Shown in pieces: positions 14,053-22,643 of a stretch of DNA of 30,268 bases. Under the pieces are notes generated by a model that made no database searches, had not been told where the DNA came from, and was given only the letters and a program-made list of their open reading frames with translations. How positions within the stretch are numbered: the first letter of the stretch is position 1; each line of letters starts with the position of its first letter. A program made the position numbers and the translations under genes. The stretch is from NCBI GenBank assembly GCA_035529405.1, contig DATKWV010000035.1, positions 1 to 30,268 of the forward strand, given 5' to 3'. The DNA is from DATKWV01 sp035529405. Lineage in GTDB: Bacteria; Planctomycetota; Phycisphaerae; Sedimentisphaerales; Anaerobacaceae.

Positions 14053-14637
14053 TTAGAGGTCGGCAAAATTCTGCTCGACAAGGTCACAGATAATATGATA
14101 CGCAAGCTGGTGGATTTCCTGGCTGCGTGCGGCTGAGTTTTCGCCGGCGCAAAGACAGATATCGGCGATTTGTTCGAGTTTGGAGTTTTTTCGGCCGGTA
14201 AAAGCCAGGACGCGGGCGCCTTTTTTCTTTGCCAGTTCGGCGGCATTAACCACGTTCGGGCTGGTGCCGCTTGTAGAGATGGCCCACAAGAGGTCTTTGG
14301 CGTCAACGAGGGCTTGTACCTGCCTTGCGAAAACGGTGTGGTAGCCGTAGTCGTTTGCGATGGAGGTAATTGTGGAAGTATCCGTGGTCAGGGCAACGGC
14401 AGGCAGTGCAGGACGTTCGCGTTCGAAGCGGCCGAGCAGCTCAGCGGCGATATGCTGAGCATCGGCGGCAGAGCCGCCGTTTCCGCATATAAAAACGCGG
14501 TTTTTCTGCTTTATGGTGGTTGTTATCAATTCAGCGGCGGCAGCGATTGTCTCGAGGGCGTCAGACTCAAATCGGCTAAGCATTTGTTTATGCGTTCGCA
14601 ATGCGGCTTCTACGGTTTTTTTTACTTTTTCATCCAT
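14053..14637 (-). CDS. gmhA: phosphoheptose isomerase GmhA
   Basis: The 194-residue protein is a SIS-fold isomerase. FICGNGGSAADAQHIAAELLGRF gives the phosphate-binding loop and the His/Glu active-site pair, STSGTSPNV is the second phosphate-binding loop, and SQEIHQLAYHIICDLVE supplies the C-terminal Gln and His. GmhA converts sedoheptulose 7-phosphate to D-glycero-D-manno-heptose 7-phosphate in the cytoplasm, the first step of ADP-heptose synthesis. Length is normal for the family and no motif is missing. Its start lies inside the end of hldE (8-nt overlap), and gmhB follows after 20 nt, so three heptose-pathway genes are consecutive. Confidence 0.94.
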   Translation of the reverse strand: MDEKVKKTVEAALRTHKQMLSRFESDALETIAAAAELITTTIKQKNRVFICGNGGSAADAQHIAAELLGRFERERPALPAVALTTDTSTITSIANDYGYHTVFARQVQALVDAKDLLWAISTSGTSPNVVNAAELAKKKGARVLAFTGRKNSKLEQIADICLCAGENSAARSQEIHQLAYHIICDLVEQNFADL

Positions 14638-16120
14638 TATTGTCGTTTCCGAGCAACCGGGTTTTTTCTATGATTTTGGAGGAGCTTTTTCCCTCGACAA
14701 GCGGCGCCAGGACAACTTTTCCGCCGTAAGATTCGACAAAATCAGCACCGACAACGCCTTTTTGGGCCCAATCACGGCCCTTTACGAGTATATCAGGCTT
14801 TATTTTTTTTATCACTTCCAGCGGAGTGGGCTGGTCAAAGACAGTAATATAATCAACGGTTTCCAGCCCAGCAAGGACGGCCACCCTGTCGGATTCTTCG
14901 TTAACGGGCCTTTCGGGGCCCTTGATGGTTTTTACGGAGCTGTCGCTGTTTACGGCAACAATCGTCACGGCGCCCTGTGCTTTACAGAACTTCAGAAACT
15001 CAACATGGCCTCTGTGCAGTATGTCAAAACAGCCGTTGGTGAACACTATGGTCTGATTTTTTCTGCGATGCCATGCCAGTTCGTCAACAAGAGCGTCGAG
15101 CGGATAAACCTTGCTGTCCTTGACGCGATTGTGGCTGAGTATTTCATCTATTATTTCGTCGATGGATACCGTAGCGGTGCCGAATTTCTCGACTTCGATA
15201 CCGCCGGTTATATTGGCAAGCTGGACGGCGGTTTTGTAATCACAGCCGGCGGCCAAAGTCACCGCAAGAGTGGCCAGTACCATGTCACCGGCGCCGGTGA
15301 CATCGTAAACGCTGCGCGGGCGGGTGGGGACCATTTCGCTGATTGAGCCGGCTTTGAGAAAAGCGCCCTCTTTGTCGAGAGTAATTACAACGGCTTTTAA
15401 CCGCAGTTTTTCGGCCAGCCGCTCTGCTGCGATACGCGCATCATCAGGGCTTTTTATGTCAATGCCGACAGCGGCTGAAGCCTCTTTTCGGTTGGGGGTA
15501 ATAACGGCAGCGCCGCGATATTTTGAATAGTCGCTTTTGAGACAGGGGTCAACGACGACCTTTTTGCCAGCATCGGCGGCCAGTTTTATCATTTGTTCGC
15601 ACAGTGACGGCGGCAGCATGTATTTATCATAATCCTGCAGGCAAACGATATCGACCAGAGGCAGTTTTTCGGTGTATGCCTGTAAAATCATCTCATATTC
15701 CTGCCGGGTTAGCGGCTCTGTGGACTCCTGGTCCATTCTCATAAGCTGCTGGCGATGGCGGTGCTGGGCAAGGCCGATAAGTCTTTGTTTTGAGGTGGTC
15801 GGCCTGTTATCGACAGTGAACAAGGTGCTGATATCAGCGTGGGTGTCGGCGAGCATTTTGGTGAGGATTTGGCCGTTAGGGTCCCTGCCTACGAGACCGA
15901 GGCAATAAGGCACAGCACCCAAAGCAGCAAGGTCCGCAGCTACGGAACCTGCCCCGCCGCAGCTATACCGGGTGTCGGTAACTTTCAATACCGGCACCGG
16001 CGCTTCGGGGCTTATCCTCAAGGCATCACCATAGATGTACACATCGAGCATAAAATCGCCGGCGACCAGGACTTTTGGTGCGCCCAGATTAGTTACAATT
16101 TTCAGCAGCTTTTCGTACAT
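14630..16120 (-). CDS. hldE: bifunctional heptose-7-phosphate kinase / heptose-1-phosphate adenylyltransferase
   Basis: The product (496 aa from ATG 16120) is the fused HldE. The N-terminal ribokinase-like domain (about 1-330) has VAGDFMLDVYIYGD at its start and YDVTGAGDMVLATLA with the catalytic Asp. The C-terminal nucleotidyltransferase (about 350-496) has VFTNGCFDILHRGHVEFL, the HxGH-like site, and VNSDSSVKTIKGPERPV. The kinase phosphorylates heptose 7-phosphate at C1; the second domain makes ADP-heptose after GmhB removes the 7-phosphate. Many planctomycetes and proteobacteria have this fusion. The TTG at 16129 is an alternative start; the ATG has an AGG just upstream and is preferred. 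It lies 28 nt after lpxK and overlaps gmhA by 8 nt. Confidence 0.94.
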   Translation of the reverse strand: MYEKLLKIVTNLGAPKVLVAGDFMLDVYIYGDALRISPEAPVPVLKVTDTRYSCGGAGSVAADLAALGAVPYCLGLVGRDPNGQILTKMLADTHADISTLFTVDNRPTTSKQRLIGLAQHRHRQQLMRMDQESTEPLTRQEYEMILQAYTEKLPLVDIVCLQDYDKYMLPPSLCEQMIKLAADAGKKVVVDPCLKSDYSKYRGAAVITPNRKEASAAVGIDIKSPDDARIAAERLAEKLRLKAVVITLDKEGAFLKAGSISEMVPTRPRSVYDVTGAGDMVLATLAVTLAAGCDYKTAVQLANITGGIEVEKFGTATVSIDEIIDEILSHNRVKDSKVYPLDALVDELAWHRRKNQTIVFTNGCFDILHRGHVEFLKFCKAQGAVTIVAVNSDSSVKTIKGPERPVNEESDRVAVLAGLETVDYITVFDQPTPLEVIKKIKPDILVKGRDWAQKGVVGADFVESYGGKVVLAPLVEGKSSSKIIEKTRLLGNDNNG

Positions 16121-16148
16121 GGCCTGCAACCTGCGGTCTAAAAAGTAA

Positions 16149-17375
16149 TCACAGCACGGAACTTGCCGGGATTTTACCCTCTATGGTTCGGTCAATCAAC
16201 AGTTTTAATTGCTCCAGACCTGTGAGGAATTTCAGCTCGACTGCCAGATAAGCCAAAGGTAAAGGCGGTTCTGAGGTTTGTTTGTCCAACAAGCCGGCAA
16301 GCTTAGTGAAGTCTTTTTCGGTGGTAAGCAGTAAATTGGCACCGCAGTTTTCGGCCTTTCGGTAAATATTGTTCAGACATTGCCGGGTATAGCGGTGATG
16401 GTCGTTGAAAGTCATATAGTCAGGACAATCGAGGCCGAGCTTTTTAACAGTGGCCAGAAAAGCATCGGGATTGCCAATTCCGCAAAATGCAAAGACCCTT
16501 TTCCGGGTTAATTGCGGTATTTCGATTTTACAGTTATCGGTAGATTCGGCATGGACGGGAGAATGTACGGAGGTTGCTATAGTCAGGTTGGGGTTAACGG
16601 CCTTGAGTTTCTGTACGAGTTTGGACACTACCGGGTGTTCGACCTGGTCGCACCTGGTAATAACGACGGCATGTGCCCTGGCAAGTGCGGCCAGCGGTTC
16701 TCGCAAGAGGCCGGCCGGCAGCATTTTATCGTAACCGAAAGGGCAGGTTGCGTCAATTGTGAGAATGTCAAGGTCGCGGGCCAATCGCCGGTGCTGAAAA
16801 GCATCGTCCGCGACAAGGACTTTAGCAGCGAATCCGGTTACAGCTTCGGCGGCGGCGGCGACGCGGTCGGGATTTACAACTACTTTGGCATGGGGACAGG
16901 CTTTGGCGAGGATTGCGGGTTCGTCAGTATAGTTTTGAGTTGCCCTGTAGCCGCGGGTGAGTATGGCGCATCCGCAGTTTTTAGTTTTGAATTTTTGCCA
17001 TAATCCACAGGACGCCTTACGGCGGGCATCCTGTGGAGAGTTTTGAGTTATTTGATTGCACAGCCAGATTACCAGCGGTGTTTTGCCGGTGCCCCCGACT
17101 GTCAGGTTGCCGACACTTATGACAGGCACGGTTCGGCTGGCGGGTCCAGAAACCGGCCTGCCTGATGGGTCAATTCGATATGCCTTCAGCCATTGTTTGT
17201 CATAGAGAAAGTTTCGCAGGCAAACGATAAACCCGTAAAACCAGCTCACCGGCAGCAACAGCAGGCGCAGTACAAGTGCAAGCCAGTTTTTTTGCTGGCC
17301 AGAAATAAGCCGGCGATAGCTTTGCTGGTCCAAGCTTGTGCCCCGTGTTCGGTACTTGGCCGCCTTAAATTTCAT
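16149..17375 (-). CDS. lpxK: tetraacyldisaccharide 4'-kinase LpxK with an in-frame insertion
   Basis: The 408-residue product has the LpxK signature: a membrane-associating N-terminal helix (about 30-56), ISVGNLTVGGTGKTPLVIWL with the Walker A loop, then LTRGYRA, VLVADDAFQHRRLARDLDIL (the DDxxQH block), and the C-terminal TTEKDFTKL. LpxK phosphorylates the 4' position of the lipid A disaccharide at the inner membrane. The stretch between GKTP and RGY is about 40 residues, where the family usually has about 20; the extra part (around NSPQDARRKASCGLW) is encoded by a near-perfect DNA palindrome. The insert sits on a surface loop, so function is probably kept. ATG 17375 is preferred to TTG 17399. 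Confidence 0.92.
   Translation of the reverse strand: MKFKAAKYRTRGTSLDQQSYRRLISGQQKNWLALVLRLLLLPVSWFYGFIVCLRNFLYDKQWLKAYRIDPSGRPVSGPASRTVPVISVGNLTVGGTGKTPLVIWLCNQITQNSPQDARRKASCGLWQKFKTKNCGCAILTRGYRATQNYTDEPAILAKACPHAKVVVNPDRVAAAAEAVTGFAAKVLVADDAFQHRRLARDLDILTIDATCPFGYDKMLPAGLLREPLAALARAHAVVITRCDQVEHPVVSKLVQKLKAVNPNLTIATSVHSPVHAESTDNCKIEIPQLTRKRVFAFCGIGNPDAFLATVKKLGLDCPDYMTFNDHHRYTRQCLNNIYRKAENCGANLLLTTEKDFTKLAGLLDKQTSEPPLPLAYLAVELKFLTGLEQLKLLIDRTIEGKIPASSVL
17004..17037. repeat. 13-bp inverted repeat inside lpxK
   Basis: TCCACAGGACGCC (17004-17016) and GGCATCCTGTGGA (17025-17037) are reverse complements except for one position, with an 8-nt loop. In the lpxK mRNA the odd pair is a G-U, so the RNA stem is fully paired. 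An A-rich stretch encoding QKFKTKN adjoins it. Confidence 0.8.
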
Positions 17376-17416
17376 TCCGGTCGGTACGGCGACGGCCAAT
17401 CGCAGTGTGTAGAAAA

Positions 17417-18499
17417 CTACGGATTTTTTATTTTCGCTATTATGGCATCGGCCATTTGGCTTGTTCCCACGGCGGTTGGGTCGCCGGGCTCGGGTTTGAG
17501 GTCGTAGGTTACGCTTTTGCCCTCTGCAATGACAGCAGCAACGGCATTTTCGAGTTTATCGGCTGCAGCACCATTGCCGATGTGGCGAAGCATCATTACC
17601 CCGCTAAGTATAAGAGCAGTGGGATTAACCTTGTTAAGGCCCTTATACCTTGGGGCACTTCCGTGGGTGGCCTCAAATACAGCTATATTGTCGCCGATAT
17701 TGGCACCGGGCGCCACGCCCAAACCGCCTGCCAGACCGGCACATAAGTCACTGATTATATCTCCGTAAAGGTTGGGCAAGACAAGCACATCGTAAAGGTG
17801 GGGCTTTTGTACAAGCTGCATACACATATTATCAACGATGCGGTCCTCGAATTCGATATCGGGGTATTGCTTTGCCACCTCGCGGCTGACCTGGAGCCAC
17901 AGGCCGTCCGAGAATTTCATAATGTTGGCTTTGTGGATGGAGGTGACCTTTTTTCGTTTCATTTTTCGTGCGTAATCGAAGGCAAAATGCACAATCCGCC
18001 CGGTGGCCTTTACGGATATCGGCTTTATGCTGATGCCGGAATCAGGAGTAATTTTTCGGCTGGCATGTTTGTTTATCCAGCGGATTAATTCAGCGGTATC
18101 GTCTTTGCCTTTTTCAAATTCGATGCCGGCGTACAGGTCTTCGGTGTTTTCCCTGACCACTACCAGGTCGATGCTGTCGTACCTGCTTCGAACGCCTTTA
18201 TAGCTTTTGCAGGGCCTCAGGCAGGCGTATAAGTCAAGACTTTGGCGCAGGTGGACATTTATACTTCGGAAACCGGTTCCGACGGGGGTGGTTATGGGGG
18301 CCTTGAGGGCCAGGCGTGTTTTTTTTATGGATTCAAGGGTTGATTCCGGCAGCGGAGTACCGAACTTCTCGACCATCTCGGAGCCAGCCTGAACGATTTG
18401 CCAGTTTATTCCGGCACCGACAGCATCGATACATCTTCGCGCGGCATCGGCAATTTCCGGCCCAACGCCGTCGCCGGTAATCAAGGTTACATCTGTCAT
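17417..18499 (-). CDS. icd: isocitrate dehydrogenase of the isocitrate/isopropylmalate dehydrogenase family
   Basis: The 360-residue protein shows the family blocks in order: TLITGDGVGPEI, VVVRENTEDLYAGIE, KATGRIVHFAFDYARK, HKANIMKFSDGLW, NLYGDIISDLCAGLAGGLGV and FEATHGSAPRYKGL. The short length and the ENTEDLYAGIE block favour isocitrate dehydrogenase of the NAD-type subgroup over isopropylmalate dehydrogenase. The coenzyme site reads APRYKG, with a basic residue and Tyr where NADP enzymes have Lys-Tyr, so NADP use is possible. ATG 18499 is chosen because GGGAG lies 9 nt upstream and the promoter start point falls downstream of earlier in-frame ATGs. It heads the LPS operon, 41 nt before lpxK, an unusual partner for lipid A genes. 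Confidence 0.83.
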   Translation of the reverse strand: MTDVTLITGDGVGPEIADAARRCIDAVGAGINWQIVQAGSEMVEKFGTPLPESTLESIKKTRLALKAPITTPVGTGFRSINVHLRQSLDLYACLRPCKSYKGVRSRYDSIDLVVVRENTEDLYAGIEFEKGKDDTAELIRWINKHASRKITPDSGISIKPISVKATGRIVHFAFDYARKMKRKKVTSIHKANIMKFSDGLWLQVSREVAKQYPDIEFEDRIVDNMCMQLVQKPHLYDVLVLPNLYGDIISDLCAGLAGGLGVAPGANIGDNIAVFEATHGSAPRYKGLNKVNPTALILSGVMMLRHIGNGAAADKLENAVAAVIAEGKSVTYDLKPEPGDPTAVGTSQMADAIIAKIKNP

Positions 18500-18530
18500 T
18501 TGCGTACGCTCCCAGGTACTTGAAAAAGGC

Positions 18531-18559
18531 ATTTTAGTCTCTGACATGGCAGATGTCAA
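18531..18559 (-). promoter_or_regulatory. promoter of the icd-lpxK-heptose operon with overlapping inverted repeat
   Basis: On the - strand TTGACA (18559-18554), a 17-nt spacer and TAAAAT (18536-18531) form an almost perfect sigma70 promoter, about 25 nt before the icd leader begins coding. The inverted repeat TGACAT-N5-ATGTCA (18542-18558) overlaps the -35 box and fills most of the spacer, as an operator would. A second dyad, AAGGCT-N7-AGCCTT, lies at 18558-18576. Confidence 0.7.
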
Positions 18560-18645
18560 GGCTGACCTTGAGCCTTTGAAAGGCACAGACATGTCCCGGT
18601 GCCCGTGAGGTAAAACCAGCCATCCCAAAAGGGAGTTTTTAATCA

Positions 18646-18674
18646 TTGACATTACCGGGGGGCGCGATTATATT
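18646..18674 (+). promoter_or_regulatory. ppdK promoter
   Basis: TTGACA (18646-18651), a 17-nt spacer and TATATT (18669-18674) give a near-consensus sigma70 promoter. The predicted leader is about 100 nt. It diverges from the icd promoter, with about 86 nt between the two -35 boxes. Confidence 0.75.
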
Positions 18675-18781
18675 GATTTCTTTTATTGTGTCCGCGGAAG
18701 CGGCTGTATAAAGGCAGAATGAGTGTAACTGCGGTCAATGACTAAGATTGTAGAAATGAAAGGTTAAAGGAGGTCGTTGGT

Positions 18782-21493
18782 ATGGTTGGGAAATGGGTTT
18801 ACTTCTTCGGTGACGGCAAGGGGGAAGGCAATGCAAGAATGAAGGAAATTCTCGGCGGCAAAGGCGCCAACCTGGCTGAAATGGCCAAGCTCGGTGTGCC
18901 GGTACCGCCCGGTTTTACGATTACAACAGAGGTGTGTATACATTATTATCGCAGGAAAAGTTATCCGGAGGGATTAAAACAAAAGGTCCACGGTGCGCTG
19001 GCCCGTGTTGAAAAGATAATGGGCAAGAAACTTGGCGACCCTGCCAACCCGCTTCTGGTTTCGGTGCGCTCCGGAGCCCGCCGTTCGATGCCCGGAATGA
19101 TGGAGACGGTGTTGAATATTGGTCTGACGGAAAAAACCATACCCGGGCTGATAAAACAAAGCGGCGGCAATGCGCGGTTCGCATACGATGCGTACCGCCG
19201 GCTGATTATGATGTATTCGGATGTGGTCATGGAAAAAGCCGCGGGCATAGAACCAAAAGACGAGGAAGGTATCCGCAAGCAGCTGGAAAAAATAATGGTT
19301 CAAATGAAAGCAGAGAAAGGTTGTAAAAGCGATACGGATTTGACGGCTGACGACCTTAAAGTCATCTGCTCTTTGTTCAAGGCGAAGGTCAAAGAGGTGC
19401 TTAAAAAGGATTTTCCGGACGACTGTAATCAACAGTTATGGGGCGGTATTCGCGCAGTATTCGCATCATGGAACGGCAAGCGCGCGGTAAGCTACCGCAG
19501 AATTGAGGGCATACCCGATGAGTGGGGCACGGCGGTGAATGTTCAGGCAATGGTATTCGGCAATATGGGGGCTGATTCGGCGACAGGTGTGGGTTTTACA
19601 CGCAATCCCGGAAACGGCGAAAACAAATTCTACGGGGAATACCTGAACAACGCCCAGGGCGAAGATGTCGTTGCAGGTATCCGTACGCCGGCCCCGATAA
19701 ACAAATACTCGAAATCCGAACATAATAAAGAACTCGCAACGCTCGAAGAAACAATGCCGAAGATTTATAAACAGCTATTTGCCATTCAAAAGCGGCTGGA
19801 GAAACATTACAAGGATATGCAGGACATAGAATTTACCGTAGAAAACGGGTGTTTGTTTATGCTGCAATGCCGGGTGGGCAAACGTAACGGCCCGGCAGCA
19901 ATTCGAATGGCTATGGATATGCTCAAAGAAAAACTAATCAAGAAGGAAGATGCCGTGGGACGGGTGACACCTTCTCAGCTTGATGAATTACTTCACCCGA
20001 TAATCGACCCCAAGGCGGAACTTGAACATAAGCCCATCGCCAAAGGTCTGCCGGCAGGGCCGGGCGCGGCCTGCGGGCAAATCGTTTTCAGCGCATCGGA
20101 GGCGGTAAACTGGAGCAAACAAGGCAAACAAGTAATCCTCGTGCGCGAAGAAACGAATCCGGAAGATGTCGAGGGTATGCGGGCGGCACAGGGGGTTTTG
20201 ACCGCTCGCGGTGGTATGACCTCGCATGCAGCGCTGGTAGCGCGCGGGTGGGGCAAATGCTGCATCGTCGGGTGTGCAGCTTTACAGGTTAATTACGCCC
20301 AGAAGGAAATTACCGTTGACAGTACCGTATTAAAGGAAGGCGGCTGGATTACACTCAACGGCACCAAGGGCAATGTTTACCAGGGACAACTGCCGATGAT
20401 GGATGCGGCTGAAGAAAACAAGATGCTGAATGCGTTTTTGAAGGTCTGTGACGCGGTAAGGAAGCTGGGAGTTCGCACGAACGCCGATACGCCGGAGGAC
20501 GCGCGAAAGGCGCGGCAATTCGGAGCAGAGGGAATCGGACTTTTCAGGACCGAGCACATGTTTTACGGCAAAGGTTCGGATGAGGCGCTGTTTATCCTGC
20601 GCAAGATGATTGTTTCCAAAAGCAGGGAAGAGAGAATAAAAGCGCTGGATGAATTATTCCCGTTTGTTAAAAACGACCTCAAGGGGACACTGGAGGCGAT
20701 GGACGGTTTTCCGGTGGTGATACGTCTGCTGGACCCGCCGTTGCACGAGTTTGTGCCCCGCGACAGCGCCAAGCTGGAGCAACTGGCAAATGATTTGGGT
20801 ATAAGTGCCGAGGAGCTGGCCAGGCGTGCAGAGAATCTGCATGAGTCGAACCCGATGATGGGGCATCGGGGCGTCCGTTTGGGAGTAACCTATCCGGAGG
20901 TCAGCAGGATGCAGATACGTGCCACATTCGAGGCGGCAGCGGAACTTATTAAGGCGGGTAAAAGGCCGTATCCGGAGATAATGGTTCCGGTGGTCTGCGA
21001 TGTCAAAGAACTGCGTATGCAGCGGGACATAGTGCAAGAGGTTTATAAGGAAGTGCTGAAGAAATACAAGATTAAGAAGATTAAATATATGTTCGGTACG
21101 ATGATAGAGATTCCGCGGGCGTGTATAGTGGCGGACAAGATAGCAGAGGTTGCCGATTTCTTCTCGTTCGGGACCAATGACCTGACACAAATGGGGTTCG
21201 GCTTTTCGCGGGACGATATAGGCGGTTTCCTGCCGGACTATCTTGAAAAAGGTATTCTGCCGGGAGACCCGTTCCAGTCGCTCGACCAGGAAGGTATCGG
21301 TTGGCTGGTAAGAACAGGGATACAGCAGGGCAGAAAGACAAGCAAGAACCTCGAAGTGGGTATCTGCGGTGAGCATGGGGGTGAGCCGGCCAGTATCGAC
21401 TTCTGCCATCGGGTGGGGATGAACTACGTATCCTGCTCGCCGTTCAGGGTACCGATTGCCCGGCTGGCGGCAGCCCAGGCGGCGGTCAGGTAA
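18782..21493 (+). CDS. ppdK: pyruvate, phosphate dikinase
   Basis: The 903-residue protein has the full PPDK layout: an N-terminal ATP-grasp domain (GKGANLAEMAKLGVPVPPGF at the start, RSGARRSMPGMMETVLNIG), the phospho-histidine domain with GGMTSHAALVARG and His482, and the C-terminal PEP/pyruvate barrel with GIGLFRTEHMF, GTMIEIPRA, FSFGTNDLTQM and GICGEHGGEP. It interconverts pyruvate, ATP and phosphate with PEP, AMP and pyrophosphate in the cytoplasm; in anaerobes it often runs in the glycolytic direction. A very strong ribosome binding site (AAAGGAGG, 18766-18773) and a near-consensus promoter suggest high expression. It is monocistronic, divergent from icd, and convergent with an ATP-grasp gene 27 nt away. 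Confidence 0.97.
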   Translation: MVGKWVYFFGDGKGEGNARMKEILGGKGANLAEMAKLGVPVPPGFTITTEVCIHYYRRKSYPEGLKQKVHGALARVEKIMGKKLGDPANPLLVSVRSGARRSMPGMMETVLNIGLTEKTIPGLIKQSGGNARFAYDAYRRLIMMYSDVVMEKAAGIEPKDEEGIRKQLEKIMVQMKAEKGCKSDTDLTADDLKVICSLFKAKVKEVLKKDFPDDCNQQLWGGIRAVFASWNGKRAVSYRRIEGIPDEWGTAVNVQAMVFGNMGADSATGVGFTRNPGNGENKFYGEYLNNAQGEDVVAGIRTPAPINKYSKSEHNKELATLEETMPKIYKQLFAIQKRLEKHYKDMQDIEFTVENGCLFMLQCRVGKRNGPAAIRMAMDMLKEKLIKKEDAVGRVTPSQLDELLHPIIDPKAELEHKPIAKGLPAGPGAACGQIVFSASEAVNWSKQGKQVILVREETNPEDVEGMRAAQGVLTARGGMTSHAALVARGWGKCCIVGCAALQVNYAQKEITVDSTVLKEGGWITLNGTKGNVYQGQLPMMDAAEENKMLNAFLKVCDAVRKLGVRTNADTPEDARKARQFGAEGIGLFRTEHMFYGKGSDEALFILRKMIVSKSREERIKALDELFPFVKNDLKGTLEAMDGFPVVIRLLDPPLHEFVPRDSAKLEQLANDLGISAEELARRAENLHESNPMMGHRGVRLGVTYPEVSRMQIRATFEAAAELIKAGKRPYPEIMVPVVCDVKELRMQRDIVQEVYKEVLKKYKIKKIKYMFGTMIEIPRACIVADKIAEVADFFSFGTNDLTQMGFGFSRDDIGGFLPDYLEKGILPGDPFQSLDQEGIGWLVRTGIQQGRKTSKNLEVGICGEHGGEPASIDFCHRVGMNYVSCSPFRVPIARLAAAQAAVR

Positions 21494-21520
21494 CAAAAGT
21501 CGCAGGCGGCCGCAGAGCGG

Positions 21521-22510
21521 CTAATTCCAGTCGCGGATGGACTGCAGGTTTTCAGCAGTGGGGGAAATAATCTGGTCCTGCTTTAGCATGTAAACGCCGG
21601 CAGGATAAGAGTTGGTTTCCGGGGGAAGGGTATTGTTATTGCAAACGGCTATAAGCTTGGCGGGAAAATCGGCGCCGCAAAGATGGGCGCAGGGATAGCC
21701 TCCTCCGAAACGCGGATTTATTTCCAGCAGTTTCGGCCCGTCGCTGTCACATATAACATCCACATCAGCGGGGCCGAATATTTTCATACATTGGGCCAGT
21801 TTCAACCCAAATTGGGTAAGCTGCGCATCATTTACACTTACGGCCTTGTCGGTTTCCCCTGCCCGCATCAACAGTTTGCGCTTGCAAAAAACCGTAATCG
21901 GCTGATAAGACCTGTCACAAAAGATGTCGTAACCGTACTCGGTTCCCTGAACATATTGCTGTATCATCGGATTGGGGGTATTCTCAAACGCAAAGCTTAG
22001 CTGTGCTTGGTTTTTGCAATATGTTATATTTGCGGATGCACTGCCCTTGCGAGGTTTAACCACGACCGGCCATTTCAACATGCCCTCGGCAAAAAGTCTT
22101 TGCGCATCATCGATTGTCACTGTGGTCTCAGGAACAGCAATGCCGTTATCCTTTCCGAAGCGGTATGTAAGATATTTATCAAACGCTGTTTGGATGGTTT
22201 CGGGCGGTGAAACAACCACCATTATACCCATATCGTAGAATTCCTGTCTTCGCTGGGCCAGCACTTCCAGCTCAGGGTCAATAAGCGGCACCACCATATC
22301 TATCTGGTTTTTTCTGCATAATGCCATTAACCGGTCAATGTAGGCGGTTCCGGTGACCTCGGGCAGGAGCATAGACTCATCGCAGAAATGCAGGGCGGGT
22401 GCGTACTTGTCGTTATCGCCTCCCCAGACCTGGCCGTCGGCGCCGACTGCCTGCCTGAAGTATTCAACCAGATACCCCCGCCGGCCTATGCTTGTTAACA
22501 GAATCCGCAT
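21521..22510 (-). CDS. ATP-grasp ligase, carbamoyl-phosphate-synthase-like
   Basis: The 329-residue protein has a pre-ATP-grasp Rossmann-like start (MRILLTSIGRRGYLVEYFRQ), then the ATP-grasp fold: WPVVVKPRKGSASANI as the ATP-binding lysine strand, a second Lys-containing block around QYVQGTEYGYDIF, and the metal site LLEINPRFGGGYP. Such stand-alone enzymes join a carboxylate to an amine or other nucleophile through an acyl phosphate. Similar genes occur in capsule and polysaccharide clusters, where they are often named after carbamoyl phosphate synthase. The substrate is unknown. The gene has its own promoter and stands alone, divergent from wecA, so a surface-glycan role is suggested only by position. 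Confidence 0.78.
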   Translation of the reverse strand: MRILLTSIGRRGYLVEYFRQAVGADGQVWGGDNDKYAPALHFCDESMLLPEVTGTAYIDRLMALCRKNQIDMVVPLIDPELEVLAQRRQEFYDMGIMVVVSPPETIQTAFDKYLTYRFGKDNGIAVPETTVTIDDAQRLFAEGMLKWPVVVKPRKGSASANITYCKNQAQLSFAFENTPNPMIQQYVQGTEYGYDIFCDRSYQPITVFCKRKLLMRAGETDKAVSVNDAQLTQFGLKLAQCMKIFGPADVDVICDSDGPKLLEINPRFGGGYPCAHLCGADFPAKLIAVCNNNTLPPETNSYPAGVYMLKQDQIISPTAENLQSIRDWN

Positions 22511-22564
22511 AAAAACTTCAGCTTTCTTAAGTCATAGTCAAAAACGCAGGTCAGTAAAACCTTT

Positions 22565-22593
22565 ATTTTAAGCGGGAAAACGCTGAGTGTCCA
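22565..22593 (-). promoter_or_regulatory. candidate promoter of the ATP-grasp gene
   Basis: On the - strand TGGACA (22593-22588), 17 nt, then TAAAAT (22570-22565), about 55 nt before the start codon. The spacer contains the short dyad AGCG-N6-CGCT (22571-22584). Confidence 0.6.
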
Positions 22594-22643
22594 AATCTTT
22601 TATATATACAATTTTACAAAACATCTTACAAAGGTCTCAAGGC

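Noticed and set aside
14513..15346. 277-codon + strand frame opposite hldE
   Set aside because: It is antisense to a gene with complete kinase and nucleotidyltransferase motifs; the composition is that of a shadow frame.
20654..21496. 280-codon - strand frame opposite ppdK
   Set aside because: It is antisense to the conserved PEP-binding domain of ppdK and shows no motif of its own.
21494..21520. Short hairpin (GCCGC-AGA-GCGGC) between ppdK and the ATP-grasp gene
   Set aside because: The stem is only 5 bp and has no T-run directly after it on either strand, so it is not called a terminator.
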